Positions 1 through 5,501 of a DNA stretch of 5,501 bases are shown piece after piece (position 1 is the stretch's first letter; each line of letters begins with the position of its first letter). The notes beneath the pieces are model-generated. The model did not search any database. It had not been told where the DNA came from and worked only from the letters and a program-made list of their open reading frames with translations. This stretch comes from Bryobacterales bacterium (lineage in GTDB: Bacteria; Cyanobacteriota; Vampirovibrionia; Obscuribacterales; Obscuribacteraceae): contig CAJCHQ010000885.1 in NCBI GenBank assembly GCA_903970295.1, positions 1 through 5,501 on the forward strand, given 5' to 3'. Position numbers and translations under genes: made by a program.

Positions 1-1265
1 CCGCCAATATAATTCGCATTATACGCTTCCATTGATTGTGGCGAAAGTGCGCTGCGTCCGATGATCAGCTTTTTGAATCCGGGCGCAAATCGTTCGATCT
101 GGTTTTCAATCCGTTCCTGCATGTTTTCTCTTGAACCATTAGGCACATGGCAATACGCCCAGAGAGTGTGCTTTCCTGCAGGTGCGCGCGACTGATCGAA
201 GAGCGTATGTTGAGCCAGCAGAACGTAGGGCTTCTCAGAATATCGACCGTGCCAGTTGCCTTCTTCGCCTTCGCTTATTTCTTCGAAGGTGCCACCCAAG
301 TGAACCGTTGCCGCTCGATCGACGCCTTCAGCCTGCCACGGAATCGGCCCGTCGAGCGCAAGATCAAGCTTGAACGTGCCTGGTCCGTATCGATAATTCT
401 CGAGCTGCTTTCGGTAGCCGGCAGGAAAACGATCGCCCGCCATTGCCAGCAATTGACGTGGTGTGACATCGGCGAATATGAACCGCGATTTCGGCAGTTG
501 ATCTAGAGACGAGACAGCCTGCCCGGTCATAATTTCCCCACCCAGCTCGCGCAGATGAGCTGCAAGCGCATCCGATAAAGCTTGCGCGCCACCGGCAGGC
601 ATAGGCCAGCCAACAGCGTGAGCGGCTAAACCCAGTACAAGTCCGAAAGACGCAGAGGTCGCTGCGGTGAGCGGTAAAGATGAATGTGCCGCGATACCAG
701 CGAACATGCCCTTAGCCAGCCTGCCTTTGAATGTCATGTCGACAAACATCCTGGCCGACATCAGTGCGCGCAAGCCGAATTTAGCCATTACGAATGGGTG
801 TAACGCTAATTTACCTGGATGCAATAGGGCATCACAAACGGCATCCCAATTGGGTTGCAGAGCCGAAACAAAGCGCTCATACGCCGGTCCGTCGGCACCG
901 AGAGTAGTGGCAGTGGCCTCTACCGACCGCTCGACAACAGCTGCTTTTCCGTCATCAAAAGGATGCGCGAACGGCGCCAGTGGATGCACCCAGGTCAAGC
1001 CATGTTTCTCGAGCGGCAGCGTACGAAAAAACGGAGAACCAAGCCCCAACGGATGGATCGAAGAGCAAATATCATGCACAAACCCAGGCAATGTCAATTC
1101 AGCTGAGCGGCAGCCACCGCCGATTGTGGGCTTGGCTTCGACTAGCAAAACAGACATGCCACGCTGCGCCAAGACAATCGCCGCGCTCATGCCATTTGGA
1201 CCAGAACCGATCACTACAGCATCGTATGATGCCTGGGCACATTTTTCTTTGATTGACGCGTTCAT
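1..1265 (-). CDS. Phytoene-dehydrogenase-like NAD(P)/FAD-dependent oxidoreductase, 3' end cut by window
   Basis: The frame is open from ATG at 1265 to the window edge: 421 complete codons, no stop, no frameshift. An N-terminal Rossmann FAD-binding fold shows G20-S-G22-P-N-G25, with acidic E43 ending the second strand (expected to bind the adenosine ribose) and the GGG run at 49-51 that follows it in this superfamily. Conserved family stretches follow: HDICSSIHPLG, a GWPMPAGGAQALSDAL segment near the middle, FADVTPRQLL, YRYGPGTFKLDLALDGPIPW, HLGGTFEEI and TLWAYCHVPNG. The visible part ends in NYIGG, just before the C-terminal FAD-binding motif. Family members run to about 480-520 residues, so roughly 60-100 are missing. 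The group (COG1233-like) includes carotenoid desaturases and many enzymes of unknown substrate; no carotenoid gene lies nearby, so I give no substrate. No clear Shine-Dalgarno precedes the ATG; an in-frame TTG 24 bases upstream is a possible start, with a stop just beyond it. Confidence 0.93.
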   Translation of the reverse strand, partial: MNASIKEKCAQASYDAVVIGSGPNGMSAAIVLAQRGMSVLLVEAKPTIGGGCRSAELTLPGFVHDICSSIHPLGLGSPFFRTLPLEKHGLTWVHPLAPFAHPFDDGKAAVVERSVEATATTLGADGPAYERFVSALQPNWDAVCDALLHPGKLALHPFVMAKFGLRALMSARMFVDMTFKGRLAKGMFAGIAAHSSLPLTAATSASFGLVLGLAAHAVGWPMPAGGAQALSDALAAHLRELGGEIMTGQAVSSLDQLPKSRFIFADVTPRQLLAMAGDRFPAGYRKQLENYRYGPGTFKLDLALDGPIPWQAEGVDRAATVHLGGTFEEISEGEEGNWHGRYSEKPYVLLAQHTLFDQSRAPAGKHTLWAYCHVPNGSRENMQERIENQIERFAPGFKKLIIGRSALSPQSMEAYNANYIG

Positions 1266-1406
1266 GGTTGGTTCTGTCCGCTGGTTCAACGTCAATCATA
1301 GCCAGTTCTCAGGCCGGAATCTCACCTGCGCGCAAATTGATGCGAACTCAGAATTTCGGTGGATTTTCTGACGCGACGGGATTTCAGGACTGATGCACTT
1401 TCCGCA

Positions 1407-1434
1407 AGAGCTCAACCGATATCGGTTGAGCTCT
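1407..1434. repeat. Perfect 28-bp palindrome, candidate operator or cruciform/hairpin site
   Basis: The two 14-base arms (AGAGCTCAACCGAT and its exact reverse complement) meet with no spacer at 1420/1421. As RNA it could fold into a stem of about 12 bp with an AUAU loop. Neither strand has a T-run after it, so it does not fit an ordinary intrinsic terminator. It lies about 155 bp upstream of the oxidoreductase start and about 194 bp beyond the stop of the glycoamylase-like gene. The symmetry is read directly; a role as a binding site for a dimeric regulator, or as an mRNA-end structure, is inference. Confidence 0.6.
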
Positions 1435-1502
1435 CACACTTGGAAGTCTCCCCACCTCAGCACACAAACATCCTTACTACACCTTGTCATTGTTACCCCA
1501 AC

Positions 1503-1544
1503 AACAGCAAAATCGCCATAGAGAATGAAATTTTGCTGTTTTTT
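1503..1544 (+). terminator. Possible hairpin terminator with T-run on the plus strand
   Basis: An 11-bp perfect inverted repeat (AACAGCAAAAT at 1503-1513 and ATTTTGCTGTT at 1530-1540) encloses a 16-base loop. On the plus strand it runs into six T residues at 1539-1544, the layout of an intrinsic terminator. The stem is A/T-rich (four G:C pairs) and the loop is long, which weakens it. No plus-strand gene precedes it, so it would guard against antisense transcription. Read on the minus strand it lies about 90-125 bases past the glycoamylase-like stop but lacks a T-run there, so it could instead be a 3'-end stability hairpin. Confidence 0.35.
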
Positions 1545-1572
1545 CTAACAGATCAAAGCTCAGCAACGCAGG

Positions 1573-1602
1573 CGCGAGCACAAGCACAAGCACAAGCGCG
1601 AG
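1573..1602. repeat. Short hexamer tandem array: CGCGAG, three CACAAG, CGCGAG
   Basis: Five contiguous 6-base units are arranged as variant, three identical copies, variant. The array begins 25 bases beyond the stop codon of the glycoamylase-like gene and is not part of any supported coding region. It is a small simple-sequence repeat, most likely produced by slippage, and could vary in copy number between strains. Confidence 0.7.
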
Positions 1603-1627
1603 CCACGTGTACAGTACCAGCAGTAGA

Positions 1628-2941
1628 TCACCCAGCCAGCACTTTAGCTGCTCGCTGCGCGAACTCAAGCTTAAGCACAGCCTGCCTGACGCGGTTGCGG
1701 TGTAAGTAATTATCAAGCGCCATGGTTGCAGCACCAATATCGATACCAACAACATCGCGACTGATCCAGTGGCGATCGATATTGATATTACTCAAACCAT
1801 ACTTGCCAACCGGGTCCAACTTATCCGGACCGATGCGCAACTTCGCGGCCGATACGGCGTTATCGATCACCTCCTGAGGGGCAACCTCAATGGATGGTAG
1901 AGTCGCTGTTATGTGTGCTGTTCCATCTGCAGTTATTGGCGCATAAGTCCGGTAGATGTCACCATCTGAACCAGGACCATCGCCGGCTGAAAGCCCCCAG
2001 AATTTGTCGGAGTAAGTGCCGTAAAGCGCGCCCAATTTCCCGCAAACAAATCGGTTGGTTTCGGTTTGCGCGCGCTCAATTCCAATTAAGTCGATGCCCA
2101 TCACACGGCGGGAATAATCACCATCTAACAAGCAGTTGCTGTATTGCGCGGCGAACAGACCCATGCCTTTCCATTCATCGGCAGTCAAAACACCGAGCTT
2201 TGGTAAGACACTCTTCTGCAAGGCTCGCTCGGGCTGTGCGCCAAAAGCCATCAGGTACATGAAGGCAGTTTCGGCCGTGAGCTTATCCCAACGATTATGC
2301 AAAAAAGAGCCGTCAGCGGCTTGACCCATGAACAACAAACTTTCGCCTGTCGGATCATCTGCCCAGTAGCGCCAATCAACGCGATCGTACAAGGCCTTCG
2401 CCAGGGCGATGAGCTTACTATCTCCGAGTATCTGGGCGCTAATAAGCGCACCGATAATCAACCATGACGAATCGATTGTGCTGAAGTGGTCTTCTCCCAA
2501 AACATTTAATTTGCTGTCCAGAAAATGCGGCATGATGCCATGCTTCTGGGGCAGTCTGTGAGCCGCCTGGATCGCACGCTCGATACGAAGGGCTGCTTGC
2601 GCTTTGCTTAGCAATCGGTATTCGGGCTGCGCAGCAAGAGAGAGGGCAATCAAACCCATTCCCGTGGCAGCAGTGCTGCACAAGCCATGCATATCCACTT
2701 TGCCACGGTTATGTTGCCGATCGAGCATTAATCCGCCCGGTGTCTGGTTTTCTAAAAAGAACATCAATTGGCGGTGCTGTAAATCTTCCAAAAAGCGGCG
2801 CTTAGCTGCCTCAGAAAAAAAGCCAAGCACTGGTTGATGGCAGGAGTACAGAGTGGGAATGGTGACCACAGCAGTGGCTGTGGCAATCTGCAAGAAGCGC
2901 CGACGAGTGATAAACTCGGGCGAAGTTTCTTTGTTATTCAT
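1628..2941 (-). CDS. Tat-exported protein with glycoamylase-like (GH144-type) domain, possible lipoprotein
   Basis: This complete 437-residue protein starts with a twin-arginine signal: T12-R-R-R-F-L-Q18, then a hydrophobic stretch (residues 19-31) and L31-Y-S-C34, an acceptable but non-ideal lipobox. Export as a folded protein, perhaps lipid-anchored at C34, is therefore likely. The mature part matches the (alpha/alpha)6 glycoamylase-like domain (Pfam Glycoamylase, as in GH144 beta-1,2-glucanases and the C-terminus of cyclic glucan synthases): FLEDLQHRQLMFFLE near 50, STAATGMGLIAL at 89-100, IMPHFLD near 136-142, STIDSSWLIIGAL at 154-166, LTAETAFMYLMAFGA at 221-235, FWGLSAGDGP at 314-323, ADGT near 337-340, and GIDIGAATMALDNYLHRNR at 399-417. 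The length fits a single-domain member. The substrate is unknown; beta-1,2-glucan or another glucan is only a family-based suggestion. The start is fixed by a strong Shine-Dalgarno and by the correctly placed Tat motif. Confidence 0.88.
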   Translation of the reverse strand: MNNKETSPEFITRRRFLQIATATAVVTIPTLYSCHQPVLGFFSEAAKRRFLEDLQHRQLMFFLENQTPGGLMLDRQHNRGKVDMHGLCSTAATGMGLIALSLAAQPEYRLLSKAQAALRIERAIQAAHRLPQKHGIMPHFLDSKLNVLGEDHFSTIDSSWLIIGALISAQILGDSKLIALAKALYDRVDWRYWADDPTGESLLFMGQAADGSFLHNRWDKLTAETAFMYLMAFGAQPERALQKSVLPKLGVLTADEWKGMGLFAAQYSNCLLDGDYSRRVMGIDLIGIERAQTETNRFVCGKLGALYGTYSDKFWGLSAGDGPGSDGDIYRTYAPITADGTAHITATLPSIEVAPQEVIDNAVSAAKLRIGPDKLDPVGKYGLSNINIDRHWISRDVVGIDIGAATMALDNYLHRNRVRQAVLKLEFAQRAAKVLAG

Positions 2942-2946
2942 GGCTT

Positions 2947-2953
2947 CACCTCC
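2947..2953 (-). promoter_or_regulatory. Strong ribosome binding site of the glycoamylase-like gene
   Basis: On the minus strand GGAGGTG lies just ahead of the ATG (GGAGG, then seven bases to the start). This near-consensus Shine-Dalgarno settles the start at 2941 and suggests efficient translation, in contrast to the oxidoreductase gene downstream, which has no obvious site. Confidence 0.85.
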
Positions 2954-2987
2954 GTTAGCTTTCTCGGCGCTCCAGGCACCGTTTTAG

Positions 2988-3005
2988 TTGACCCAAAAGC
3001 GTCAA
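2988..3005. promoter_or_regulatory. Inverted repeat TTGAC-N8-GTCAA upstream of the glycoamylase-like gene
   Basis: Two perfect 5-base half-sites are separated by 8 bases in the 154-bp gap, 47-64 bases before the start codon. Spacing and symmetry would suit a dimeric regulator, and TTGACG read on the minus strand could also serve as a -35 element, but I see no matching -10 at the right distance. Such short half-sites occur by chance, so this is a weak call. Confidence 0.25.
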
Positions 3006-3095
3006 GATACTATTTCATACTTCGAGTGGAGACCGCATGGGCACATCGGCAATCGGTCTGCTCCTTAGCGCCAGCGGTCTACAACGCCGTAGGAA

Positions 3096-3773
3096 TCAGC
3101 CAGCTTGAAGACATTCGCGGATTTGCAAAATTAGACGTTGTGCTGCAATCGAAAAACAGTAACCATGTTCTACGCGCAGACAAAACGCTAGTGCTGCCGG
3201 CACCGCCGATGACAGTTCAGCGCTGTGCATGCGCATAAGCGATCTCACCATAGTTAGATGGCTGGAAAGACGCCCAATTGCTATGCCTTCCGGCTCAGGT
3301 GACTCGCCGTCGTGTTCGTAAATTTCGATGCTGGATCGAGCCCACTCAGAGGCCAAGTAATACAAACCAGCTTCGAACATGTCTTGAGCCACCGCATTGA
3401 TGAATGCCGCAGTGGAACCCTTAATTTCGCCGGTGAATTGCTCGGGAAGATAAATGCGAGACTGGCGAATCAGTTCAAGCAAGCTGAACGACTCGCGCAA
3501 CAGCCGTGACTTGTTAGGCTCGCTTTCCATCGACGATAAAGTCTTGAGGGCGCGACTGTATCGATAGTGGTAGTCCATCCTTTTCTTGATGTCAGAATCG
3601 GCTAAAAGAATCTCTTCCAACGCCTGGAAAGAGGCGCGCAAATTCTCTGCAGCAAGTAATGCTCGATCTAAATCGCTCAGCAGGTGAAAGTAATTGATCG
3701 CTGCGCAAGCATCCTTGAATGCTCTGCGTGCGCTGTTAAATTGCCGGGCTATGTCTTCTTTGCTTTGAGTCAT
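3096..3773 (-). CDS. Hypothetical 225-residue alpha-helical protein, TPR-like in part
   Basis: I do not recognise this family. The protein has no signal peptide or membrane segment and should be cytosolic. It looks almost wholly alpha-helical: residues 1-60 are charged and leucine/alanine-rich (DLDRALLAAENLRASFQALEEILL), and 125-153 (NAVAQDMFEAGLYYLASEWARSSIEIYE, given here as a pattern of small, aromatic and acidic positions) resembles one helix-turn-helix unit of a tetratricopeptide repeat. An acidic, proline-containing turn (DGESPEPEG) follows at 155-163. A further helical part ends in AAQRLILQIRECLQAG. The ATG at 3773 is preceded by AGGA at seven bases, supporting this start. It lies 154 bp upstream of the glycoamylase-like gene on the same strand and may share its transcript. 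A protein-protein interaction role is only inference from the TPR-like segment. Confidence 0.78.
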   Translation of the reverse strand: MTQSKEDIARQFNSARRAFKDACAAINYFHLLSDLDRALLAAENLRASFQALEEILLADSDIKKRMDYHYRYSRALKTLSSMESEPNKSRLLRESFSLLELIRQSRIYLPEQFTGEIKGSTAAFINAVAQDMFEAGLYYLASEWARSSIEIYEHDGESPEPEGIAIGRLSSHLTMVRSLMRMHSAELSSAVPAALAFCLRVEHGYCFSIAAQRLILQIRECLQAG

Positions 3774-3780
3774 ATAAAAA

Positions 3781-3784
3781 TCCT
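3781..3784 (-). promoter_or_regulatory. Ribosome binding site of the 225-residue gene
   Basis: On the minus strand AGGA is followed by seven mainly T residues (TTTTTAT) and the ATG at 3773. The core is short but well spaced, and it supports the chosen start. Confidence 0.6.
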
Positions 3785-3786
3785 AT

Positions 3787-3835
3787 TCGAACCAAAAACC
3801 CCCAGCCGGACTAATTCCACAGTGCAATGGTTCGA
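3787..3835 (-). promoter_or_regulatory. Possible leader hairpin directly before the ribosome binding site of the 225-residue gene
   Basis: A perfect 8-bp inverted repeat (minus strand TCGAACCA at 3835-3828 and TGGTTCGA at 3794-3787) encloses 33 bases that include a GGGGGTTTTT run. The right arm ends two bases before the AGGA Shine-Dalgarno at 3784-3781, so a folded stem would lie inside the ribosome footprint. It could tune translation, but no known riboswitch pattern is recognised, and an 8-bp stem with a long loop may be chance. Confidence 0.3.
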
Positions 3836-4130
3836 GCCAAAGCGCTTAGACCTGTGATTAGTTCAGAAAATTGGCTTTATTGGTTGTTTATACTGCTACT
3901 GAATTGGAAGCTTGCCTAAACACGAACATACTATCTCTTGAGAACATCGAGAACTAGTACTGTTCAGACTAAACTTGATCAAGATCCCCGCCGAAGTTCC
4001 GACTATCTCTAGCTAAGATCTCACCGGATCGATGCTAAAGGTCGGATCTGGTATGAGAGGGCTCCCAACCTGCGGCTGTAACCTTCGCCGGCTAGGGCCT
4101 TGCCGAGCTTCGTCAGTTTTATACCCGAGC

Positions 4131-4153
4131 AAAAGGGGTGCTTGCGCACCCCT
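4131..4153 (-). terminator. Intrinsic terminator of clpC
   Basis: On the minus strand AGGGGTGC, a GCAA loop (GNRA tetraloop type) and GCACCCCT form a perfect G/C-rich 8-bp stem, followed immediately by TTT and giving four T residues in a row with the last stem base. It starts 26 bases after the clpC stop codon. Stem strength, loop type, T-run and position all fit a rho-independent terminator and suggest clpC is the last gene of its transcript. Confidence 0.9.
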
Positions 4154-4178
4154 CTCACGATCTCGTTTCGATTTTCGC

Positions 4179-5501
4179 TTAGTTCTTGCCTGCTGGAGTA
4201 GCTTCTTCCGTGTCGGATTTATCCTCGGCGTTAGAGCCTTTCTCCGCCTTTTCACCTTTTTCGGGCTTCTCAGGCTTTTCAGGTTTTTCGGGCTTTTCTG
4301 GTTTCTCAGCCTTTTCGGGCTTAGCAACTTTTTTCGCCGCTTTGGAGAACGAAATCGCTTCCTTGTTCTCTGGATCGAGCACTGCTTCGATGATGTCGCC
4401 TTCTTTGAACTTGCCTTGCAGAACCTGCTCAGCCAGCGCATCTTCGAGCAATCTCTGAATCGACCGACGCAGAGGTCTGGCGCCGTAAGTCGGATTGTAT
4501 CCGTCTTTAGCGAGCATATCTTTGCACTCGTCGGTAATCACCATCTCCATGCCCTGCGACTTGATTCTCGCTTGCAAATCGGCCGACATGATGTCGACGA
4601 TGCGACGGATTTCTTCGCGCGTGAGCTGTTGGAAAACGATGATTTCGTCGATTCTGTTCAAGAACTCTGGACGGAAGGTCTTCTTCATGGCGTCCATAAC
4701 CAGATCTTTGATTTTCTTGTATTTCTCGGTGTGGGCAGTGTCGACACTGGCCTGCTGAAAGCCAAGTGTGAGAGCTGATTTATCGATGAATTGAGCACCG
4801 ACGTTGGAGGTCATGATGATGATTGTGTTCTTGAAGTCGACCGTGCGTCCCTTACTGTCGGACAAACGACCGTCGTCGAGAATTTGCAGCAAAACGTTGA
4901 ACACGTCTGGATGCGCTTTTTCAATTTCGTCGAAGAGCACGACCGAATACGGTTTGCGTTGCACTGCTTCGGTCAACTGACCACCTTCCTGATAACCTAC
5001 GTATCCGGGAGGCGAGCCAATCAACTTGGAAGTTGTGTGATGCTCCATGAACTCAGACATGTCTATGCGAATGAGCGCATCTTCGGAACCAAAGAAGTAG
5101 CCCGCCAATGCTTTGGCCAATTCAGTCTTACCCACACCTGTCGGTCCGGAGAAGATGAAACTGCCGATTGGACGATTGGGATTCTTCAGGCCCACACGAG
5201 CTCTGCGGATCGCCTTACAGACTGCTTCCACCGCTTCGTCTTGACCGATCACGCGCTGGTGCAGCACATCGGACATATGAAGCAATTTCTCAGATTCACC
5301 TTCGGTCAATTTGAGCAATGGAATTCCGGTCCAGGAACTGACCACATAAGCCACTTCCTCGGCAGAAACCACTGGCTTCTCTGTCTCTTGTTTGGCCTTC
5401 CAGGCGGTTTGGATTTCGCGAATCTTTTCCGAGAGCTTAGTTTCTTGCTCGCGCAATTGAGCCGCTTTTTCGAATTCCTGATTGCGAATCGCCATTTCTT
5501 T
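4179..5501 (-). CDS. clpC: ATP-dependent Clp protease ATP-binding subunit ClpC, C-terminal part (5' end outside window)
   Basis: ClpC is a hexameric AAA+ unfoldase that feeds proteins into ClpP in the cytosol. The window shows the last 440 residues; the N domain and first AAA+ module lie beyond the edge (full family length about 820-850). Visible in order: a UVR motif ([14 protein letters not shown], residues 7-20 of the fragment), which marks ClpC rather than ClpA or Clp[21 protein letters not shown]; Walker A GPTGVGKT at 119-126; pore loop GYVG near 166; Walker B VVLFDE at 187-192; sensor 1 MTSN ending at 233; the ClpP-docking loop LGF at 246-248; the [10 protein letters not shown] arginine-finger region near 276-285; and sensor 2 GAR at 340-342. 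All key residues of the second module are intact, so it should be active. The last 47 or so residues form an unusual Lys/Pro/Glu tail. The coding frame is open through 5501. Confidence 0.98.
   Translation of the reverse strand, partial: KEMAIRNQEFEKAAQLREQETKLSEKIREIQTAWKAKQETEKPVVSAEEVAYVVSSWTGIPLLKLTEGESEKLLHMSDVLHQRVIGQDEAVEAVCKAIRRARVGLKNPNRPIGSFIFSGPTGVGKTELAKALAGYFFGSEDALIRIDMSEFMEHHTTSKLIGSPPGYVGYQEGGQLTEAVQRKPYSVVLFDEIEKAHPDVFNVLLQILDDGRLSDSKGRTVDFKNTIIIMTSNVGAQFIDKSALTLGFQQASVDTAHTEKYKKIKDLVMDAMKKTFRPEFLNRIDEIIVFQQLTREEIRRIVDIMSADLQARIKSQGMEMVITDECKDMLAKDGYNPTYGARPLRRSIQRLLEDALAEQVLQGKFKEGDIIEAVLDPENKEAISFSKAAKKVAKPEKAEKPEKPEKPEKPEKPEKGEKAEKGSNAEDKSDTEEATPAGKN
4242..4322 (-). repeat. 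Nine 9-bp coding repeats (K-x-E) in the ClpC C-terminal tail
   Basis: Nine successive units encode KPE, KAE, then five KPE, then KGE and KAE (fragment residues 394-420). The units differ at synonymous positions (AAG/AAA, CCC/CCA/CCT, GAA/GAG). The array is therefore not a fresh slippage product, and the amino-acid pattern seems kept. A charged, disordered end follows ([19 protein letters not shown]). Loss or gain of a unit would stay in frame. Confidence 0.92.

Larger units (their letters stand above)
1266..1627. other. 362-bp intergenic region between the oxidoreductase and the glycoamylase-like gene
   Basis: No credible gene is seen on either strand. Reading frames that cross it are shadows: one on the minus strand is hydrophobic (alternating Leu/Val) only because it reads the hexamer repeat out of the coding context. 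The region should hold the 3' end of the glycoamylase-like transcript and the promoter of the FAD oxidoreductase. It contains three ordered structures listed separately: a CACAAG hexamer array, an 11-bp hairpin with a T-run, and a perfect 28-bp palindrome. I could not find a convincing -35/-10 pair for the oxidoreductase gene. Confidence 0.7.
3774..4130. other. Intergenic region between the clpC terminator and the 225-residue gene
   Basis: No gene is supported on either strand. The region is more A/T-rich toward the left and should carry the promoter of the minus-strand gene that starts at 3773. The best minus-strand promoter candidates are poor: TTGATC at 3982-3977 with a 17-base spacer to TACTAG at 3959-3954, and an isolated TATAAA near 3890 without a -35. 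A leader hairpin close to the start codon is listed separately. No tRNA or other RNA gene could be folded from it. Confidence 0.6.

Noticed and set aside
667..1371. Long plus-strand open frame (234 codons)
   Set aside because: It lies antisense over the FAD oxidoreductase, whose protein carries clear conserved motifs; the plus-strand translation is low-complexity and has no recognisable domain.
1477..1755. Minus-strand frame with a Leu/Val-rich segment that looks like a membrane helix
   Set aside because: It overlaps the end of the glycoamylase-like gene in another frame and owes its hydrophobic run to the hexamer repeat; it has no good ribosome site.
3028..3064. Imperfect inverted repeat GGAG-ACCG / CGGT-CTG-CTCC in the 154-bp gap
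   Set aside because: It needs a three-base bulge and has no T-run on the minus strand, so it is neither a convincing terminator nor a clear regulatory structure.
2834..3238. Plus-strand frame of 134 codons spanning the 154-bp gap
   Set aside because: It overlaps two supported minus-strand genes and has no domain; it is open only because the short gap lacks stops in that frame.
3781..3842. GGTTCGAAT- and GGTTCGAGC-like strings that resemble a tRNA T-loop
   Set aside because: The flanking bases do not form a T stem on either strand, and no acceptor or anticodon arm could be placed; the strings are the two arms of the inverted repeat.
3954..3982. TTGATC-N17-TACTAG as a minus-strand promoter for the 225-residue gene
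   Set aside because: The spacing is right, but the -35 matches consensus at four of six positions and the -10 at only three, too weak to annotate as a feature.
4032..4778. Plus-strand open frame of 248 codons, hydrophobic and Phe/Leu-rich, and a second one with FSG repeats at 4186-4458
   Set aside because: Both are antisense to clpC; their apparent repeats and hydrophobicity are the reverse complement of the Lys/Pro/Glu tail.

Overview
The window holds four genes, all on the minus strand. Read in transcription order (right to left) they are: the 3' part of clpC; a 225-residue helical protein of unknown function; an exported protein with a glycoamylase-like (GH144-type) domain; and the 5' part of a phytoene-dehydrogenase-like FAD oxidoreductase. 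Both edge genes are cut by the window. Base composition looks near 50% GC. No rRNA, tRNA, CRISPR array, transposase or phage gene was found.

Organism: this is a bacterium with a Tat export pathway and a ClpC-type (UVR-containing) unfoldase. The ClpC second AAA+ module reads most like cyanobacterial ClpC (the [13 protein letters not shown] stretch, YFFGSED, and LGF at the ClpP loop). I recall no cyanobacterial ClpC with the lysine/proline/glutamate tail seen here. A member of Cyanobacteriota in the broad sense is plausible, including the non-photosynthetic Vampirovibrionia/Melainabacteria. This is inferred from motif similarity only, and nothing in the window speaks for or against photosynthesis.

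Layout. 5501-4179: clpC 3' part, followed by a clean intrinsic terminator at 4153-4131, so its transcription probably ends there. 4178-3774: a 405-bp gap holding the terminator, the presumed promoter of the next gene, and a possible leader hairpin just before that gene's ribosome binding site. 3773-3096: the uncharacterised helical gene. 3095-2942: a 154-bp gap ending in a strong Shine-Dalgarno sequence. 2941-1628: the Tat-exported glycoamylase-like protein. 1627-1266: a 362-bp gap with a hexamer tandem repeat, a hairpin with a T-run, and a perfect 28-bp palindrome. 1265-1: the FAD oxidoreductase.

Functionally the genes look mostly independent. ClpC is a cytosolic unfoldase for ClpP. The glycoamylase-like protein should act outside the cytoplasmic membrane on a glucan or related carbohydrate. 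The FAD enzyme is a cytosolic or membrane-associated oxidoreductase with unknown substrate. The 225-residue gene and the glycoamylase gene are close enough to share a transcript, but nothing in the sequence proves a common pathway. I see no convincing new multi-gene system. The most unusual elements are the KxE-repeat tail on ClpC, the perfect palindrome and the structured intergenic regions.
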